A stretch of 64,000 nt of DNA from Variovorax boronicumulans NBRC 103145. GTDB lineage: Bacteria > Pseudomonadota > Gammaproteobacteria > Burkholderiales > Burkholderiaceae_C. Shown here in pieces: positions 48,376-59,795 of this stretch; position 1 is the first letter of the stretch, and every line of letters starts with the position of its first letter. Under the pieces are notes generated by a model, which ran no database searches, was not told where the DNA came from, and saw only the letters and a list, made by a program, of their open reading frames with translations. Location: NCBI RefSeq assembly GCF_001591345.1, contig NZ_BCUS01000001.1:62001-126000 (forward strand). The letters run 5' to 3'. Made by a program: the position numbers and the translations under genes.

Positions 48376-49953
48376 ATGACCCGACGAACGCTTGCTGCCC
48401 TCGCTGCCCTGGCCCTTTCGGCCGCCAGCCTTCCCGCGCTCGCCCAGACGCCGCCCAAGACACTCAAGGTGGTGGCGCATGCCGACCTGAAGATCCTCGA
48501 CCCGACCTTCACCACGGCCTACATCTCGCGCAACTTCGGCCACATGGTGTACGACACGTTGTTCGCGCAGGATGCCACCGGCAAGCCGCAGCCGCAGATG
48601 GTCGAGAAGTACACGACTTCCAAGGACGGCAAGCAGTGGAGCTTCACGCTGCGCCCCGGCCTGAAGTTCTCCGACGGCGCCGCCGTGACCTCGGCCGACG
48701 CCGTGGCCTCGCTGCAGCGCTGGGCGGCGCGCGACAGCCTGGGCCGCGCCATGACGGCCGTCGGCGCCGAGTGGAAGGCGACCGACGCGCGCAACTTCAC
48801 GCTCACGCTCAACGAGCCCTTCGGCATGGTGCTCGACGCGCTGGCCAAGCCCTCGGGCTTTCCGCCGGTGATCCTGCCCGAGCGCATCGCCAAGCTGCCG
48901 GCCACCGCGCCTCTCACCGAGGTCGTCGGCTCGGGGCCCTTCATCTTCAAGCGTGACGAGTGGGTGCCGGGCAACAAGACGGTGTTCGTGCGCAACCCGA
49001 ACTACGTGGCGCGCAGCGAGCCGCCCAGCGGCCTGGCCGGCAGCAAGAAGACCAGCCTCGACCGCGTCGAATGGCTCTACCTGCCCGACGCCAACAGCGC
49101 GATCTCGGCGCTCAAGCGCGGCGAGGTCGACTACATCGAGCAGCTGCCGCCCGACTACATCGCGCCGCTGCGCACCGACAGCAACATCAAGATCGGCTCC
49201 GGAGGCGCCTATCAGGGCTTCCTGGTGATGAACCAGCTGCACCCGCCCTTCGACAACCCGAAGGTGCGCCAGGCGCTGCTGCAGGCCGTGAACCAGGAAC
49301 GCTTCGTCGCGGCCATGGGCTTCCCGCTGGACATGCGCATGGCCTACTGCGCCACCTGGTTCATCTGCGGCAGCCCCAACGACACCTCGGCCGGCGCGGA
49401 GCCCTTCCGCAAGGCCGACGTCGCCAAGGCGAAGAAGATGCTCGCCGACGCCGGCTACAAGGGCGAGAAGGTGGTGCTGATGGTGCCCAGCGACGTGCCC
49501 TACCTCAACGCCGAGGCGCTGATGGCCGCGCAGACCATGAAGAGCATCGGCCTGAACGTCGATGCACAGACCATGGACTGGGCCTCCATCGGTGCGCGCC
49601 GCGCCAAGCGCGATGCGTCCGATGCCGGCGGCTGGAACATGTACGTCACGGTGGCCGGCGAGTTCGACGTGAACTCGCCCATCAGCAACGCCTACCTGGG
49701 CGCGGCCTGCGGCAACACGCTGCCCGGCTGGCCCTGCGACAAGAAACTCGACGAGCTGCGCACCGCCTGGCTGAAGGAAACCGTGCCGGCCAAGCGCAAG
49801 GAACTGCTCGACGCCTTCCAGTCGCGTGCCTACGAAGCCGTGCCGTACATCAACGCGGGCCAGTACTCGGCCGCGTTCGCGGCGCGCGCCAGCATCAAGG
49901 GGCTGGACAAGATGTGGGCCGGCCTGCCCACCGTCTGGATGCTCGACAAGTAA
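48376..49953 (+). CDS. Dipeptide-class ABC transporter, substrate-binding protein (system 1)
   Basis: A 525-residue extracellular binding protein of family 5. The signal peptide ends at SLPALAQ (about residue 24). TTAYISRNFGHMVYDTLFAQD, YTTSKDGKQWSFTLRPGLKFSDG and DYIEQLPPDY are family blocks. CGGAGA precedes the ATG at good spacing. It has 45% or so visible layout similarity by eye to the second binding protein at 56139 (same opening DLKI(L/V)DP), so the two systems are likely duplicates that diverged. The ligand may be a peptide, glutathione-like compound or acylated amino acid. Confidence 0.9.
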   Translation: MTRRTLAALAALALSAASLPALAQTPPKTLKVVAHADLKILDPTFTTAYISRNFGHMVYDTLFAQDATGKPQPQMVEKYTTSKDGKQWSFTLRPGLKFSDGAAVTSADAVASLQRWAARDSLGRAMTAVGAEWKATDARNFTLTLNEPFGMVLDALAKPSGFPPVILPERIAKLPATAPLTEVVGSGPFIFKRDEWVPGNKTVFVRNPNYVARSEPPSGLAGSKKTSLDRVEWLYLPDANSAISALKRGEVDYIEQLPPDYIAPLRTDSNIKIGSGGAYQGFLVMNQLHPPFDNPKVRQALLQAVNQERFVAAMGFPLDMRMAYCATWFICGSPNDTSAGAEPFRKADVAKAKKMLADAGYKGEKVVLMVPSDVPYLNAEALMAAQTMKSIGLNVDAQTMDWASIGARRAKRDASDAGGWNMYVTVAGEFDVNSPISNAYLGAACGNTLPGWPCDKKLDELRTAWLKETVPAKRKELLDAFQSRAYEAVPYINAGQYSAAFAARASIKGLDKMWAGLPTVWMLDK

Positions 49954-49968
49954 GCCACGCGCACCGCC

Positions 49969-50904
49969 ATGGGCTACATCGTTCGACGCTTTCTTTCCAC
50001 GCTGCCGGTGATGGCGGTGGTGGCCGTGGTGGTGTTCCTGCTGATCCACCTCTCGCCGGGCGATCCGGCCGCGCTCATCGCGGGCGACCTCGCCACCACC
50101 GAGGACATCGACAAGCTGCGCGCCGCGCTCGGCCTGAACCTGCCGCTGTGGCAGCAGTTCGGGCTGTGGATCGGCAAGATCTTCACCGGCGACCTGGGCA
50201 CCTCGATCTTCACGCAGGTGCCGGTGACGCAGCTGCTCGGCCAGCGGCTGGAGCCGACGGTGTCGATCGCGGCGCTGACCATGCTCATCACGCTGGTGAC
50301 GGCCGTGCCGCTGGGCACGCTCGCGGCCTACTGCGCGGGCACCTGGATCGACCGCCTCGTGATGCTGTTCGCGGTACTGGCCTTCTCGGTGCCGGTGTTC
50401 CTCGTGGGCTACCTGCTGGTCTACACCTTCGCGGTGCAGCTGCCGTGGTTTCCGGTGCAGGGCTACGTGAACTTCTCCGAAGGCCCCGGCGCCTGGCTGC
50501 GCGCGCTGGTGCTGCCCTGCGTGAACCTGGCGCTGGTGTACATCGCGCTGGTGACGCGCATGACGCGCGCCACCGTGCTCGAGGTGCTGCACGAGGACTA
50601 CATCCGCACCGCGCGCGCCAAGGGCCTGGGCGTGCTGCCGGTGCTGGGCCATGCGCTGCGCAACGCGGCCATTCCCATCGCCACCACCATCGGCGCAGGC
50701 ATTGCGCTCTTGATCGGCGGCGTGGTGGTCACCGAGACGGTGTTCGCCATTCCAGGCGTGGGCCGGCTCGTGATCGATTCGGTGCAGCGCCACGACTACC
50801 CGGTGATCCAGAGCGTGCTGCTGCTGTCGGCGGGCGTGTACGTGCTGATCAACCTCCTGATCGACCTGAGCTACCGCCTGTTCGATCCGCGCATCCAGTA
50901 CTAG
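49969..50904 (+). CDS. Dipeptide-class ABC transporter permease (DppB type, system 1)
   Basis: A 311-residue permease with six helices. The N-terminus GYIVRRFLSTLPVMAVVAVVVFLLIHLSPGDPA, LGTSIFTQVPVTQLLGQRL and the EAA loop EDYIRTARAKGLGVLPVLGHALRNA are DppB features. It starts 15 bases after the binding-protein stop and is followed by the DppC-type gene 25 bases on. It forms half of the membrane channel. Confidence 0.92.
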   Translation: MGYIVRRFLSTLPVMAVVAVVVFLLIHLSPGDPAALIAGDLATTEDIDKLRAALGLNLPLWQQFGLWIGKIFTGDLGTSIFTQVPVTQLLGQRLEPTVSIAALTMLITLVTAVPLGTLAAYCAGTWIDRLVMLFAVLAFSVPVFLVGYLLVYTFAVQLPWFPVQGYVNFSEGPGAWLRALVLPCVNLALVYIALVTRMTRATVLEVLHEDYIRTARAKGLGVLPVLGHALRNAAIPIATTIGAGIALLIGGVVVTETVFAIPGVGRLVIDSVQRHDYPVIQSVLLLSAGVYVLINLLIDLSYRLFDPRIQY

Positions 50905-50929
50905 AACAAAGAACGAGCCTCACGACGCC

Positions 50930-51844
50930 ATGTCCACTGCCCTGCCCTTGCGCGAGGTCGATGCGCCGGTTCCCGCCGCCGTTGCCGACGCCGCCGAAGA
51001 CCCTCCTTTCGTACCGCCGCGCTGGCGCTGGGTGCGCAAGCACCCGACGCTGATCGTCGGCGCGCTGCTGCTCATCGCGGTGGCCGCGCTGTCCATCGCC
51101 GCGCCCTGGATCGCCACCCACGACCCGCAGGACATCGACCCGCTGGCGCGCATGCAGCCGGCCTCGGCCGAGCACTGGTTCGGCACCGACGCGCTGGGCC
51201 GCGACGTGTTCAGCCGCGCCGTGTGGGGCGGTCGCGTGTCGATGATCGTCGGCGCCTCGGTGGCCGTGCTCGCCACCTTCTTCGGCATCGCGCTGGGCCT
51301 GGTGTCGGGCTTCGTGCGCTGGGCCGACGGCCCGATCATGCGGGTGATGGACGGCCTCATGGCCATCCCCGGCATCCTGCTGGCCATTGCGCTCATGGCC
51401 GTGACGCGCGCCAGCCTCACCACCGTGATCATCGCCATCACCGTGCCCGAGATTCCGCGCGTGGTGCGGCTGGTGCGCTCGCTGGCGCTCACGCTGCGCG
51501 AGCAGCTGTTCGTGGAGGCCGCGCATGCGGTCGGCACGCGGCTGCCGGTGATCCTCGTGCGGCACGTGCTGCCGAACATCGTGGCGCCGCTGGTGGTGCA
51601 GGCCACCTTCGTGGCCGCCGCCGCCGTGCTCACCGAGGCCGCGCTGTCCTTCCTCGGCGTGGGCGTGCCTTCGCAGACGCCGAGCTGGGGCAACATGATG
51701 GCCGAGGGCCGCAACTTCGTGACCGTGGCGTTCCACATCATCCTGTACCCGGGCCTGCTGCTGGCAGCCACGGTGCTGGCCATCAACCTGCTCGGCGACG
51801 GCCTGCGCGATGCGCTCGACCCGCGCCTGGCGCGGCAGCTGTGA
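50930..51844 (+). CDS. Dipeptide-class ABC transporter permease (DppC type, system 1)
   Basis: A 304-residue permease. A Pro/Ala-rich cytoplasmic lead of about 35 residues precedes the first helix; [23 protein letters not shown] is the conserved DppC block and [21 protein letters not shown] the EAA loop. It partners the DppB-type protein encoded just upstream. The ATPase gene starts 13 bases after its stop. Confidence 0.92.
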   Translation: MSTALPLREVDAPVPAAVADAAEDPPFVPPRWRWVRKHPTLIVGALLLIAVAALSIAAPWIATHDPQDIDPLARMQPASAEHWFGTDALGRDVFSRAVWGGRVSMIVGASVAVLATFFGIALGLVSGFVRWADGPIMRVMDGLMAIPGILLAIALMAVTRASLTTVIIAITVPEIPRVVRLVRSLALTLREQLFVEAAHAVGTRLPVILVRHVLPNIVAPLVVQATFVAAAAVLTEAALSFLGVGVPSQTPSWGNMMAEGRNFVTVAFHIILYPGLLLAATVLAINLLGDGLRDALDPRLARQL

Positions 51845-51857
51845 AGAGGAACGCGCC

Positions 51858-53890
<2,033 letters not shown>

Positions 53891-53903
53891 AAGCATTGCC
53901 CTC

Positions 53904-55361
53904 ATGACCGACAAGACACCCCACTACGACCTCTTGATCCACGGCGGCACCGTGATCGACGGCACCAAGGCCCCGCGCTTCGACGCCGACGTGGGCATCG
54001 TCAATGGCCGCATCGCCGCCATCGGCAAGCTCGCGGGCCACACGGCCGACCAGACGCTCGACGCCACCGGCCGCATCGTCGCGCCGGGCTTCATCGACTC
54101 GCACACGCACGACGACCAGGCCGTGCTGTCGCATGCGCAGATGCCCTTCAAGGTGTCGCAGGGCGTGACCACGGTGGTGGCGGGCAACTGCGGCATCAGC
54201 GCTGCGCCGCTGCGCGCCGACATGGACCTGCCGATGCCGTTGAGCCTGCTCGAGACGCCGCCGGAAGACCGCTTCACGACGTTTGCGGCCTACCTCGACG
54301 CACTGCGCGCCACGCCCTCGTCGGTCAACGTGGCGGCGATGGTCGGCCACTCCACCCTGCGCGCCGTGACCATGTCCGACCTCGACCGCCCCGCCACCGC
54401 GCAGGAGATCGCCGCCATGCAGGCGCTGGTCGAGGAAGCGATGCAGGCCGGCGCCATCGGCCTGTCGACCGGCACCTTCTACCCGCCGGCCGTGAAGGCG
54501 ACCACCGAAGAGATCATCGAGGTCGGCCGCCCGCTCACGGCGCGCAAGGCGCTGTACGTGACGCACATGCGCGACGAGAGCGACCGCGTGATGGAGTCGC
54601 TGGAAGAAACCTTCCACATCGGCCGCGCGCTCGATATCCCCGTGGTGGTGTCGCACCACAAGGTGCAGAACACGCAGAACTTCGGCAAGACCAAGGTCAC
54701 GCTGCCCTTCATCCAGGAAGCGATGAAGCACCAGTGCATCGGGCTCGATTGCTACCCGTACACGGCCGGCTCCACCATGATCCGCACCGACCGCGGGATG
54801 ATGGACGGCCGCGTGCTCATCGCTTCGAGCGTGCCGCACCCCGAATGCGCGGGCCGCGACCTGAAGGACATCGCGGCCGAATGGGGCGTGTCGGGCGAAG
54901 AGGCCGCGCTGCGCCTGTCGCCCGGCAGCGCCATCTATTTCATGATGGACGAGGACGACGTGCAGCGCGTGCTCGCCTTCGACGAAACCATGATCGGCTC
55001 CGACGGCATTCCGCTGGGCGACAAGCCGCACCCGCGCCTGTGGGGCACCTTCCCGCGCGTGCTCGGCCACTACAGCCGCGACGTGGGCCTGTTCCCGCTG
55101 GAGACGGCCGTGTGGAAGATGACCGGGCTCACGGCGCGCAACTTCGGCCTGCACGAACGCGGCGCGCTCAAGGTCGGGCACCACGCCGACGTGGTGGTCT
55201 TCAATGCCGCCACGGTGCGCGACACCGCGAACTACGAAACGCCGACCGAACCTGCCGAAGGCATCGACGCGGTGATCGTGAACGGCGCCGTCACCTGGCG
55301 TCACGGCGTGCACAGCGGGGCGCGCAACGGGCAGGTGATCGTGCGCCAGGACGCGGCCTGA
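53904..55361 (+). CDS. N-acyl-D-amino-acid deacylase (D-aminoacylase type)
   Basis: A 485-residue amidohydrolase-superfamily enzyme. GFIDSHTHDD carries the first metal-binding His pair; Cys96 in AGNCGIS is the bridging Cys that replaces the carboxylated Lys in D-aminoacylases; His221 (THMRDES) and His251 (SHHKVQ) match the remaining zinc ligands, and Asp in MIGSDGIPL is the catalytic acid. This set is specific to N-acyl-D-amino-acid deacylases. It would release D-amino acids from N-acyl forms taken up by the importer encoded just upstream, giving substrate to the FAD oxidoreductase at the head of the operon. The terminator at 55441 follows. Confidence 0.88.
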   Translation: MTDKTPHYDLLIHGGTVIDGTKAPRFDADVGIVNGRIAAIGKLAGHTADQTLDATGRIVAPGFIDSHTHDDQAVLSHAQMPFKVSQGVTTVVAGNCGISAAPLRADMDLPMPLSLLETPPEDRFTTFAAYLDALRATPSSVNVAAMVGHSTLRAVTMSDLDRPATAQEIAAMQALVEEAMQAGAIGLSTGTFYPPAVKATTEEIIEVGRPLTARKALYVTHMRDESDRVMESLEETFHIGRALDIPVVVSHHKVQNTQNFGKTKVTLPFIQEAMKHQCIGLDCYPYTAGSTMIRTDRGMMDGRVLIASSVPHPECAGRDLKDIAAEWGVSGEEAALRLSPGSAIYFMMDEDDVQRVLAFDETMIGSDGIPLGDKPHPRLWGTFPRVLGHYSRDVGLFPLETAVWKMTGLTARNFGLHERGALKVGHHADVVVFNAATVRDTANYETPTEPAEGIDAVIVNGAVTWRHGVHSGARNGQVIVRQDAA

Positions 55362-55440
55362 CAGCGCGCACCTCGGCGGCGCCTGCACGGCGCCCGCCTT
55401 CGCATCCTGGTGCATGCGCAGCACCGGATCGGTGAACACG

Positions 55441-55464
55441 CCGGGCCTCAGGGGCCCGGTTTTT
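55441..55464 (+). terminator. Rho-independent terminator of the first peptide operon
   Basis: CCGGGCC (55441-55447), loop TCAGG, GGCCCGG (55453-55459), then five T. Perfect 7-bp stem, 80 bases after the deacylase stop. Confidence 0.88.
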
Positions 55465-55552
55465 CTTTCTCTCTTGCGTTTTCCCCCTCTGGCAGTGCGC
55501 CCCTAGGGGATTTCCCTCGACAGCTGGCCCGGAGCTTGCGTAGTTTGTCCAC

Positions 55553-55573
55553 ATAGTTGAACATTTCAACTAT
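55553..55573. promoter_or_regulatory. MarR-type operator in the leader of its own gene
   Basis: ATAGTTGAA (55553-55561) and TTCAACTAT (55565-55573) are perfect 9-bp arms around CAT. The site is 22 bases before the regulator ATG, where a bound dimer would block transcription start. It resembles operators of MarR proteins that sense aromatic or amine ligands. Confidence 0.75.
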
Positions 55574-55595
55574 TGAAGACTTCTACCAACCCGCC

Positions 55596-56132
55596 ATGCA
55601 CGCCCCGCTTCGCCTGAAAGACGACTACCTCAACGTACTGATCGACCTGGCGTCGCAGCGTACGCGCGACCGCGGCTCGCGCATCTACGAGATCGAGCTC
55701 GGCCTGTCGATCCGCGACGTGCGGCTGCTGCGCATGATCGGCGCCGCGCCCGGCATCACCATGGGCCAGCTGGTGCAGACCTGCGCCATCGAGAAGACGC
55801 TGGTCTCCAAGCTGGTGAGTTCGCTGGTGCAGCGCGAACTGGTCGAGCGCCAGATCGGCGCCGAGGACGCACGGCAGATCCGCCTGTGCCTGAGCCCCGC
55901 CGGCATCGACATGGTGCTGCGCGCCGAGCCCATCGGGCACGAGATGGAAGCGCGCTTTCTCGACTGCCTGAGCGTCGCCGACATCGAGAACCTGCGCCGC
56001 ATCATGCACAAGCTCATCGACGCCGAAGAAGGTTCGCGCGACATCTTCGAATTCCTGCTGGTGCAGCTGCGCGAAAGCAAGGAATCGCCCCCTTCCTCCC
56101 CCGGTTCTTCCGCTCCCTCCCGAAAGAAGTAA
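55596..56132 (+). CDS. MarR-family regulator
   Basis: A 178-residue regulator. The winged helix spans about residues 45-105: RDVRLLRMIGAAPGITMGQLVQTCAIEKTLVSKLVSSLVQRELVERQ, with wing EDARQIRLCLSPAG. A Ser/Pro-rich tail of about 20 residues ends it. ATG 55596 is chosen; an in-frame TTG at 55557 would start inside the operator. It lies 6 bases before the second binding-protein gene, so it is the first gene of the second importer operon and probably represses it and itself. Confidence 0.88.
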   Translation: MHAPLRLKDDYLNVLIDLASQRTRDRGSRIYEIELGLSIRDVRLLRMIGAAPGITMGQLVQTCAIEKTLVSKLVSSLVQRELVERQIGAEDARQIRLCLSPAGIDMVLRAEPIGHEMEARFLDCLSVADIENLRRIMHKLIDAEEGSRDIFEFLLVQLRESKESPPSSPGSSAPSRKK

Positions 56133-56138
56133 GGCTCC

Positions 56139-57737
56139 ATGGCAATCCACCTTTCACCGCGCCGCGTCGCGGCGGCTTCCCTGTCGGCGCTCGCCTTGTG
56201 CTTCGCCGCCACCGCGTCCGCCCAGACCGTGCTTCGCACCGTGCCCTCGTCGGACCTGAAGATCGTCGACCCGATCTGGACCACCGCCAACATCACGCGC
56301 AACCACGGCCTGATGATCTACGACACCCTCTTCGCGATGGACGAGAAGGGCGTCATCAAGCCGCAGATGGTCGACAAGTACAGCGCGAGCGCCGACAACA
56401 AGGTGTGGAGCTTCACGCTGCGCCCGGGCCTGAAGTTCCACGACGGCGCGCCGGTCACCTCGCAGGACGTGATCGCCTCGCTGGCGCGCTGGGCCAAGCG
56501 CGACACGCTGGGCCAGAAGATGTACGAGGCCATGGACAGCATCGCCGCCGACGGCCCCAACGGCTTTCGCATGACGTTCAAGCAGCCCTTCGGCGTGGTG
56601 CTCGACGCGCTCGGCAAGCCCAACCCGCTGGTGCCTTTCATCATGCCCAAGCGCGTGGCCGACACGCCCGCCGACAAGCAGATCGACGAGCTGGTGGGCT
56701 CGGGCCCCTTCACGCTCGCCAAGGAAGACTTCCGCCCGGGCGACCGCGTCATCTACCGCAAGAACACCGCCTACGTGCCGCGCAAGGAACCCGCTTCGGG
56801 CCTGGCCGGCGGCAAGGTGGTGCACGTCGACCGCGTCGAATGGGTGATGTTGCGCGACCCGCAGACGCAGGCCAATGCGCTGCTCAACGGCGAGGTCGAC
56901 ATGCTCGAGACCGTGCCCTCGTCCGGCTACACCGGCATGCGCACCAACGACAAGATCGAACTGGTCGACGTGATGCCGGCGGGCCCCTTCACGGTGCTCT
57001 ACAACCACAAGGTGCCGCCCTTCAACAACCCCAAGGCGTTGAAGGCCGCGATGCTGGCCATCAACCAGGAGGCGATGCTGCGCGCGCAGGTCACCTTCCG
57101 CGATTTCTACAAGCCCTGCGCCTCCATCTACCTGTGCGGCTCGCTCTATGCGAGCGACAAGACGGGCTTCTACACCGGCAAGCCGCAGTTCGAAGAGGCG
57201 CGCAAGCTGCTCAAGGAATCGGGCTACGACGGCAAGCCCGTGGTGATCCTGCTGCCGGGCGACGCGCCCGCGCTGAACAAGCTGCCCGCGGTGTACGGCC
57301 AGCTGCTCAAGCAGGTGGGCTTCAACGTCGACGTGCAGACCACCGACTGGGCCACGCTCGTGACCCGGCGCGCCAAGAAAGACCTGCCCGAGAACGGCGG
57401 CTGGAACGCCTTCATCACCTTCTGGGGCGGCGTGGACGCGAGCAGCCCCATCGGCTACAGCCCGCTGACCGGCAACGGCGACCAGGGCTACTTCGGCTGG
57501 CCCGTGGTGCCCGAGCTCGAGGCGCTGAAGACCAAGTTCATCGCCACCGCCGACCTCGCGCAGCGCAAGGAGATCGCCACGCAGATCCAGCAGGTCGTGC
57601 TCGAACACGGCGTGCTCGCCCCGCTCGGCGAAGGCAAGGCGCCCACGGCCGTGCGCCGCGGCACCATCACCGGCCTGCTGCCGTCGCCGGCGGTGCTGTA
57701 CTGGAACGTGCGCAAGACGTCCGCGCCATCGCCATGA
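56139..57737 (+). CDS. Dipeptide-class ABC transporter, substrate-binding protein (system 2)
   Basis: A 532-residue family 5 binding protein. The signal peptide ends at FAATASAQ (about residue 29). LKIVDPIWTTANITRNHGLMIYDTLFAMDEKGVIKPQMVDKYS parallels the opening of system 1, as does LNGEVDMLETVPSSGYTG. It begins six bases after the MarR stop. A strong stem-loop follows before the permease gene, suggesting a higher level of this protein than of the membrane parts. The operon ends with an amidase, so amides or amidated peptides are likely ligands. Confidence 0.9.
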   Translation: MAIHLSPRRVAAASLSALALCFAATASAQTVLRTVPSSDLKIVDPIWTTANITRNHGLMIYDTLFAMDEKGVIKPQMVDKYSASADNKVWSFTLRPGLKFHDGAPVTSQDVIASLARWAKRDTLGQKMYEAMDSIAADGPNGFRMTFKQPFGVVLDALGKPNPLVPFIMPKRVADTPADKQIDELVGSGPFTLAKEDFRPGDRVIYRKNTAYVPRKEPASGLAGGKVVHVDRVEWVMLRDPQTQANALLNGEVDMLETVPSSGYTGMRTNDKIELVDVMPAGPFTVLYNHKVPPFNNPKALKAAMLAINQEAMLRAQVTFRDFYKPCASIYLCGSLYASDKTGFYTGKPQFEEARKLLKESGYDGKPVVILLPGDAPALNKLPAVYGQLLKQVGFNVDVQTTDWATLVTRRAKKDLPENGGWNAFITFWGGVDASSPIGYSPLTGNGDQGYFGWPVVPELEALKTKFIATADLAQRKEIATQIQQVVLEHGVLAPLGEGKAPTAVRRGTITGLLPSPAVLYWNVRKTSAPSP

Positions 57738-57796
57738 CCGCGACATAGGCCGGCCCGCGCGCCCGCCCCTCTCCCCTTTCTGATCGCCACCCCTGA

Positions 57797-57822
57797 CCGG
57801 CTGCGCCTTGCGCGGCAGCCGG
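57797..57822 (+). promoter_or_regulatory. Intercistronic stem-loop after the system 2 binding protein
   Basis: CCGGCTGC (57797-57804) and GCAGCCGG (57815-57822), perfect 8-bp stem with a 10-base loop and no T-run. It lies 59 bases past the stop and 57 before the next ATG; a stabiliser or partial attenuator. Confidence 0.45.
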
Positions 57823-57879
57823 GCGGGACTTCCTTTGCCCGCGCCACACGCCCGGCCCCTCGTCAAGGACCTGATTCAC

Positions 57880-58821
57880 ATGCTCCACTTCCTGTTGCGC
57901 CGCGGACTGGCCACCGCGCCCGTGCTCCTGATCGTGGCCGTCATCGTCTTCCTGCTGCTGCGCATGACGCCCGGCGACCCCGCGGCGGCCATCGCCGGCG
58001 ACGCGGCCAGCGCACAGGACATCGCGCGCATCCGCGCCCAGCTGGGCCTGGATGCATCGATCGTGACGCAGTTCGTGCACTGGCTCGGCCAGGTGCTGCG
58101 CGGCGACCTCGGCTACTCGTTTTTCTACCGGATGCGCGTGACCGACCTGATCGGCCAGCGCCTGGAGCCCACGCTCTCGGTGGCGGCGGTGACGGTGGTG
58201 CTCACGGTGCTGATCGCCGTGCCGCTGGGCGTGCTCGCGGCCTCGCGGCGCGGCGGCCGGCTCGACCGCTTCATCATGGGCGCCTCGGTGCTCGGCTTCT
58301 CGGTGCCGGTGTTTGTGGCCGGCTACGTGATGATCTGGCTGTTCTCGATGCAGCTCGGCTGGCTGCCCTCACAGGGCTACCAGCGCATCGGCGACGGCGT
58401 GGGCCCGTGGCTGCGCCACCTGGCGCTGCCCTGCGTCACGCTGGCCGTGATGTACGCGGCACTCATCGCGCGGGTCACGCGCGCGGCGGTGTCGGAGGCG
58501 CTCACCGAAGACTACGTGCGCACCGCGCGCGCCAAGGGCATCGCCGAGTGGCGCATGCTGCTGCGCCACGCGCTGGCCAACGCGGCCGTGCCGATCGCCA
58601 CCGTCATCGGCCTGAGCGTGGCGGGCCTGATCGGCGGCGTGGTGGTCACCGAGACCATCTACGCGATCCCCGGCCTGGGCCAGCTCACGGTGGACGCCGT
58701 GCTCTCGCGCGACTACCCGCTGATCCAGGCGATCACCCTCTTCTTCTCGCTCGTGTACGTGGTGGTCAACCTGCTGGTGGACCTGAGCTACCTGCTGCTC
58801 GATCCGCGCATCCGGTACTGA
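57880..58821 (+). CDS. Dipeptide-class ABC transporter permease (DppB type, system 2)
   Basis: A 313-residue permease with six helices. LLRRGLATAPVLLIVAVIVFLLLRMTPGDPAAAI at the start, LGYSFFYRMRVTDLIGQRLEPT, and the EAA loop TEDYVRTARAKGIAEWRMLLRHALANA are DppB features. ATG 57880 is used; an earlier in-frame ATG would add 24 residues that include the intercistronic hairpin region. AAGGAC precedes it. The DppC-type gene follows after 21 bases. Confidence 0.92.
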   Translation: MLHFLLRRGLATAPVLLIVAVIVFLLLRMTPGDPAAAIAGDAASAQDIARIRAQLGLDASIVTQFVHWLGQVLRGDLGYSFFYRMRVTDLIGQRLEPTLSVAAVTVVLTVLIAVPLGVLAASRRGGRLDRFIMGASVLGFSVPVFVAGYVMIWLFSMQLGWLPSQGYQRIGDGVGPWLRHLALPCVTLAVMYAALIARVTRAAVSEALTEDYVRTARAKGIAEWRMLLRHALANAAVPIATVIGLSVAGLIGGVVVTETIYAIPGLGQLTVDAVLSRDYPLIQAITLFFSLVYVVVNLLVDLSYLLLDPRIRY

Positions 58822-58842
58822 CCTTCCTTCGAAAGCCCCGCC

Positions 58843-59793
58843 ATGACTTCGATCTCCCTGCGCGACGACGCGCCTGCCTCTGCCGCGGTTCCTCCCGCCG
58901 CACCCCGGGCCCCGGCCCGCTCGCTGCTGCGCCGCCTGCTCGCCAACGGCGGCGTGCGCATCGGCGGCGTCCTGCTGGCCACGATGCTGCTGCTGGCAGT
59001 GGCCGCGCCCTGGCTCGGCACCATCGACCCGAACGCGATGGACCCCGCGAACTCGCACCTGCCGCCCGGCGCGCGCGCCGAGTTCACCACGCTGGCGGGC
59101 GACAGCTTCGATCGCTTCTTTCCGCTGGGCACCGACAGCATGGGGCGCGACCTGTGGAGCCGCACGGCCTACGGGGCGCGCATCTCGCTGTCGGTGGGCG
59201 TGGCGGTGGCGCTGGGCTCGGTCGCGTTCGGCCTCGTGGTGGGCATGGTGGCGGGCTACTTCCGGCGCCTAGACGGCGTGATCATGCGGGTGATGGACGG
59301 GATGATGGCCATCCCCGGCATCCTGTTCGCGATCGTGCTGGTGGCCGTGTGGCGGCCCAGCCTGCTCACGGTGATCCTGGCCATCGTGGTGCCCGAGACG
59401 CCGCGCGTGGCGCGGCTGGTGCGCTCGGTGGTGCTGTCGGTGCGCGAAGAGCCGTACGTGGAAGCGGCCGTCGCGCTCGACACGCCGACCTGGAAGCTGA
59501 TGTTGCGCCACATCCTGCCCAACACGGTGGCGCCGCTGATCGTGCAGGGCACCTTCATCTGCGCGGCGGCGATGCTGGTGGAGGCCGTGATGTCCTTCCT
59601 GGGCATCGGCCTGCCGTCCGAGGTGCCGACCTGGGGGAACATCATGTCCGAAGGCCGCACGCACTTCACCTCGCACCCCTCGACCGTGCTGCTGCCCGGC
59701 CTCTTCCTGGCGCTCACGGTGCTGGCCGTGAACATGCTCGGCGACGGCCTGCGCGAGGCGCTCGATCCCAAGTTCAAGGCACGCGGAGGCTGA
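58843..59793 (+). CDS. Dipeptide-class ABC transporter permease (DppC type, system 2)
   Basis: A 316-residue permease. An Ala/Pro-rich lead precedes helix 1; FFPLGTDSMGRDLWSRTAYGARISLSVG is the DppC block and EAAVALDTPTWKLMLRHILPN the EAA loop. A segment FTTLAGDSFDRF before the block is an insert not seen in the system 1 protein. The fused ATPase gene starts two bases after its stop. Confidence 0.92.
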   Translation: MTSISLRDDAPASAAVPPAAPRAPARSLLRRLLANGGVRIGGVLLATMLLLAVAAPWLGTIDPNAMDPANSHLPPGARAEFTTLAGDSFDRFFPLGTDSMGRDLWSRTAYGARISLSVGVAVALGSVAFGLVVGMVAGYFRRLDGVIMRVMDGMMAIPGILFAIVLVAVWRPSLLTVILAIVVPETPRVARLVRSVVLSVREEPYVEAAVALDTPTWKLMLRHILPNTVAPLIVQGTFICAAAMLVEAVMSFLGIGLPSEVPTWGNIMSEGRTHFTSHPSTVLLPGLFLALTVLAVNMLGDGLREALDPKFKARGG

Positions 59794-59795
59794 GC

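Noticed and set aside
55557-55595. TTG start for the MarR regulator
   Set aside because: The codon lies inside the perfect operator dyad and has no ribosome-binding site; ATG 55596 fits the family start.
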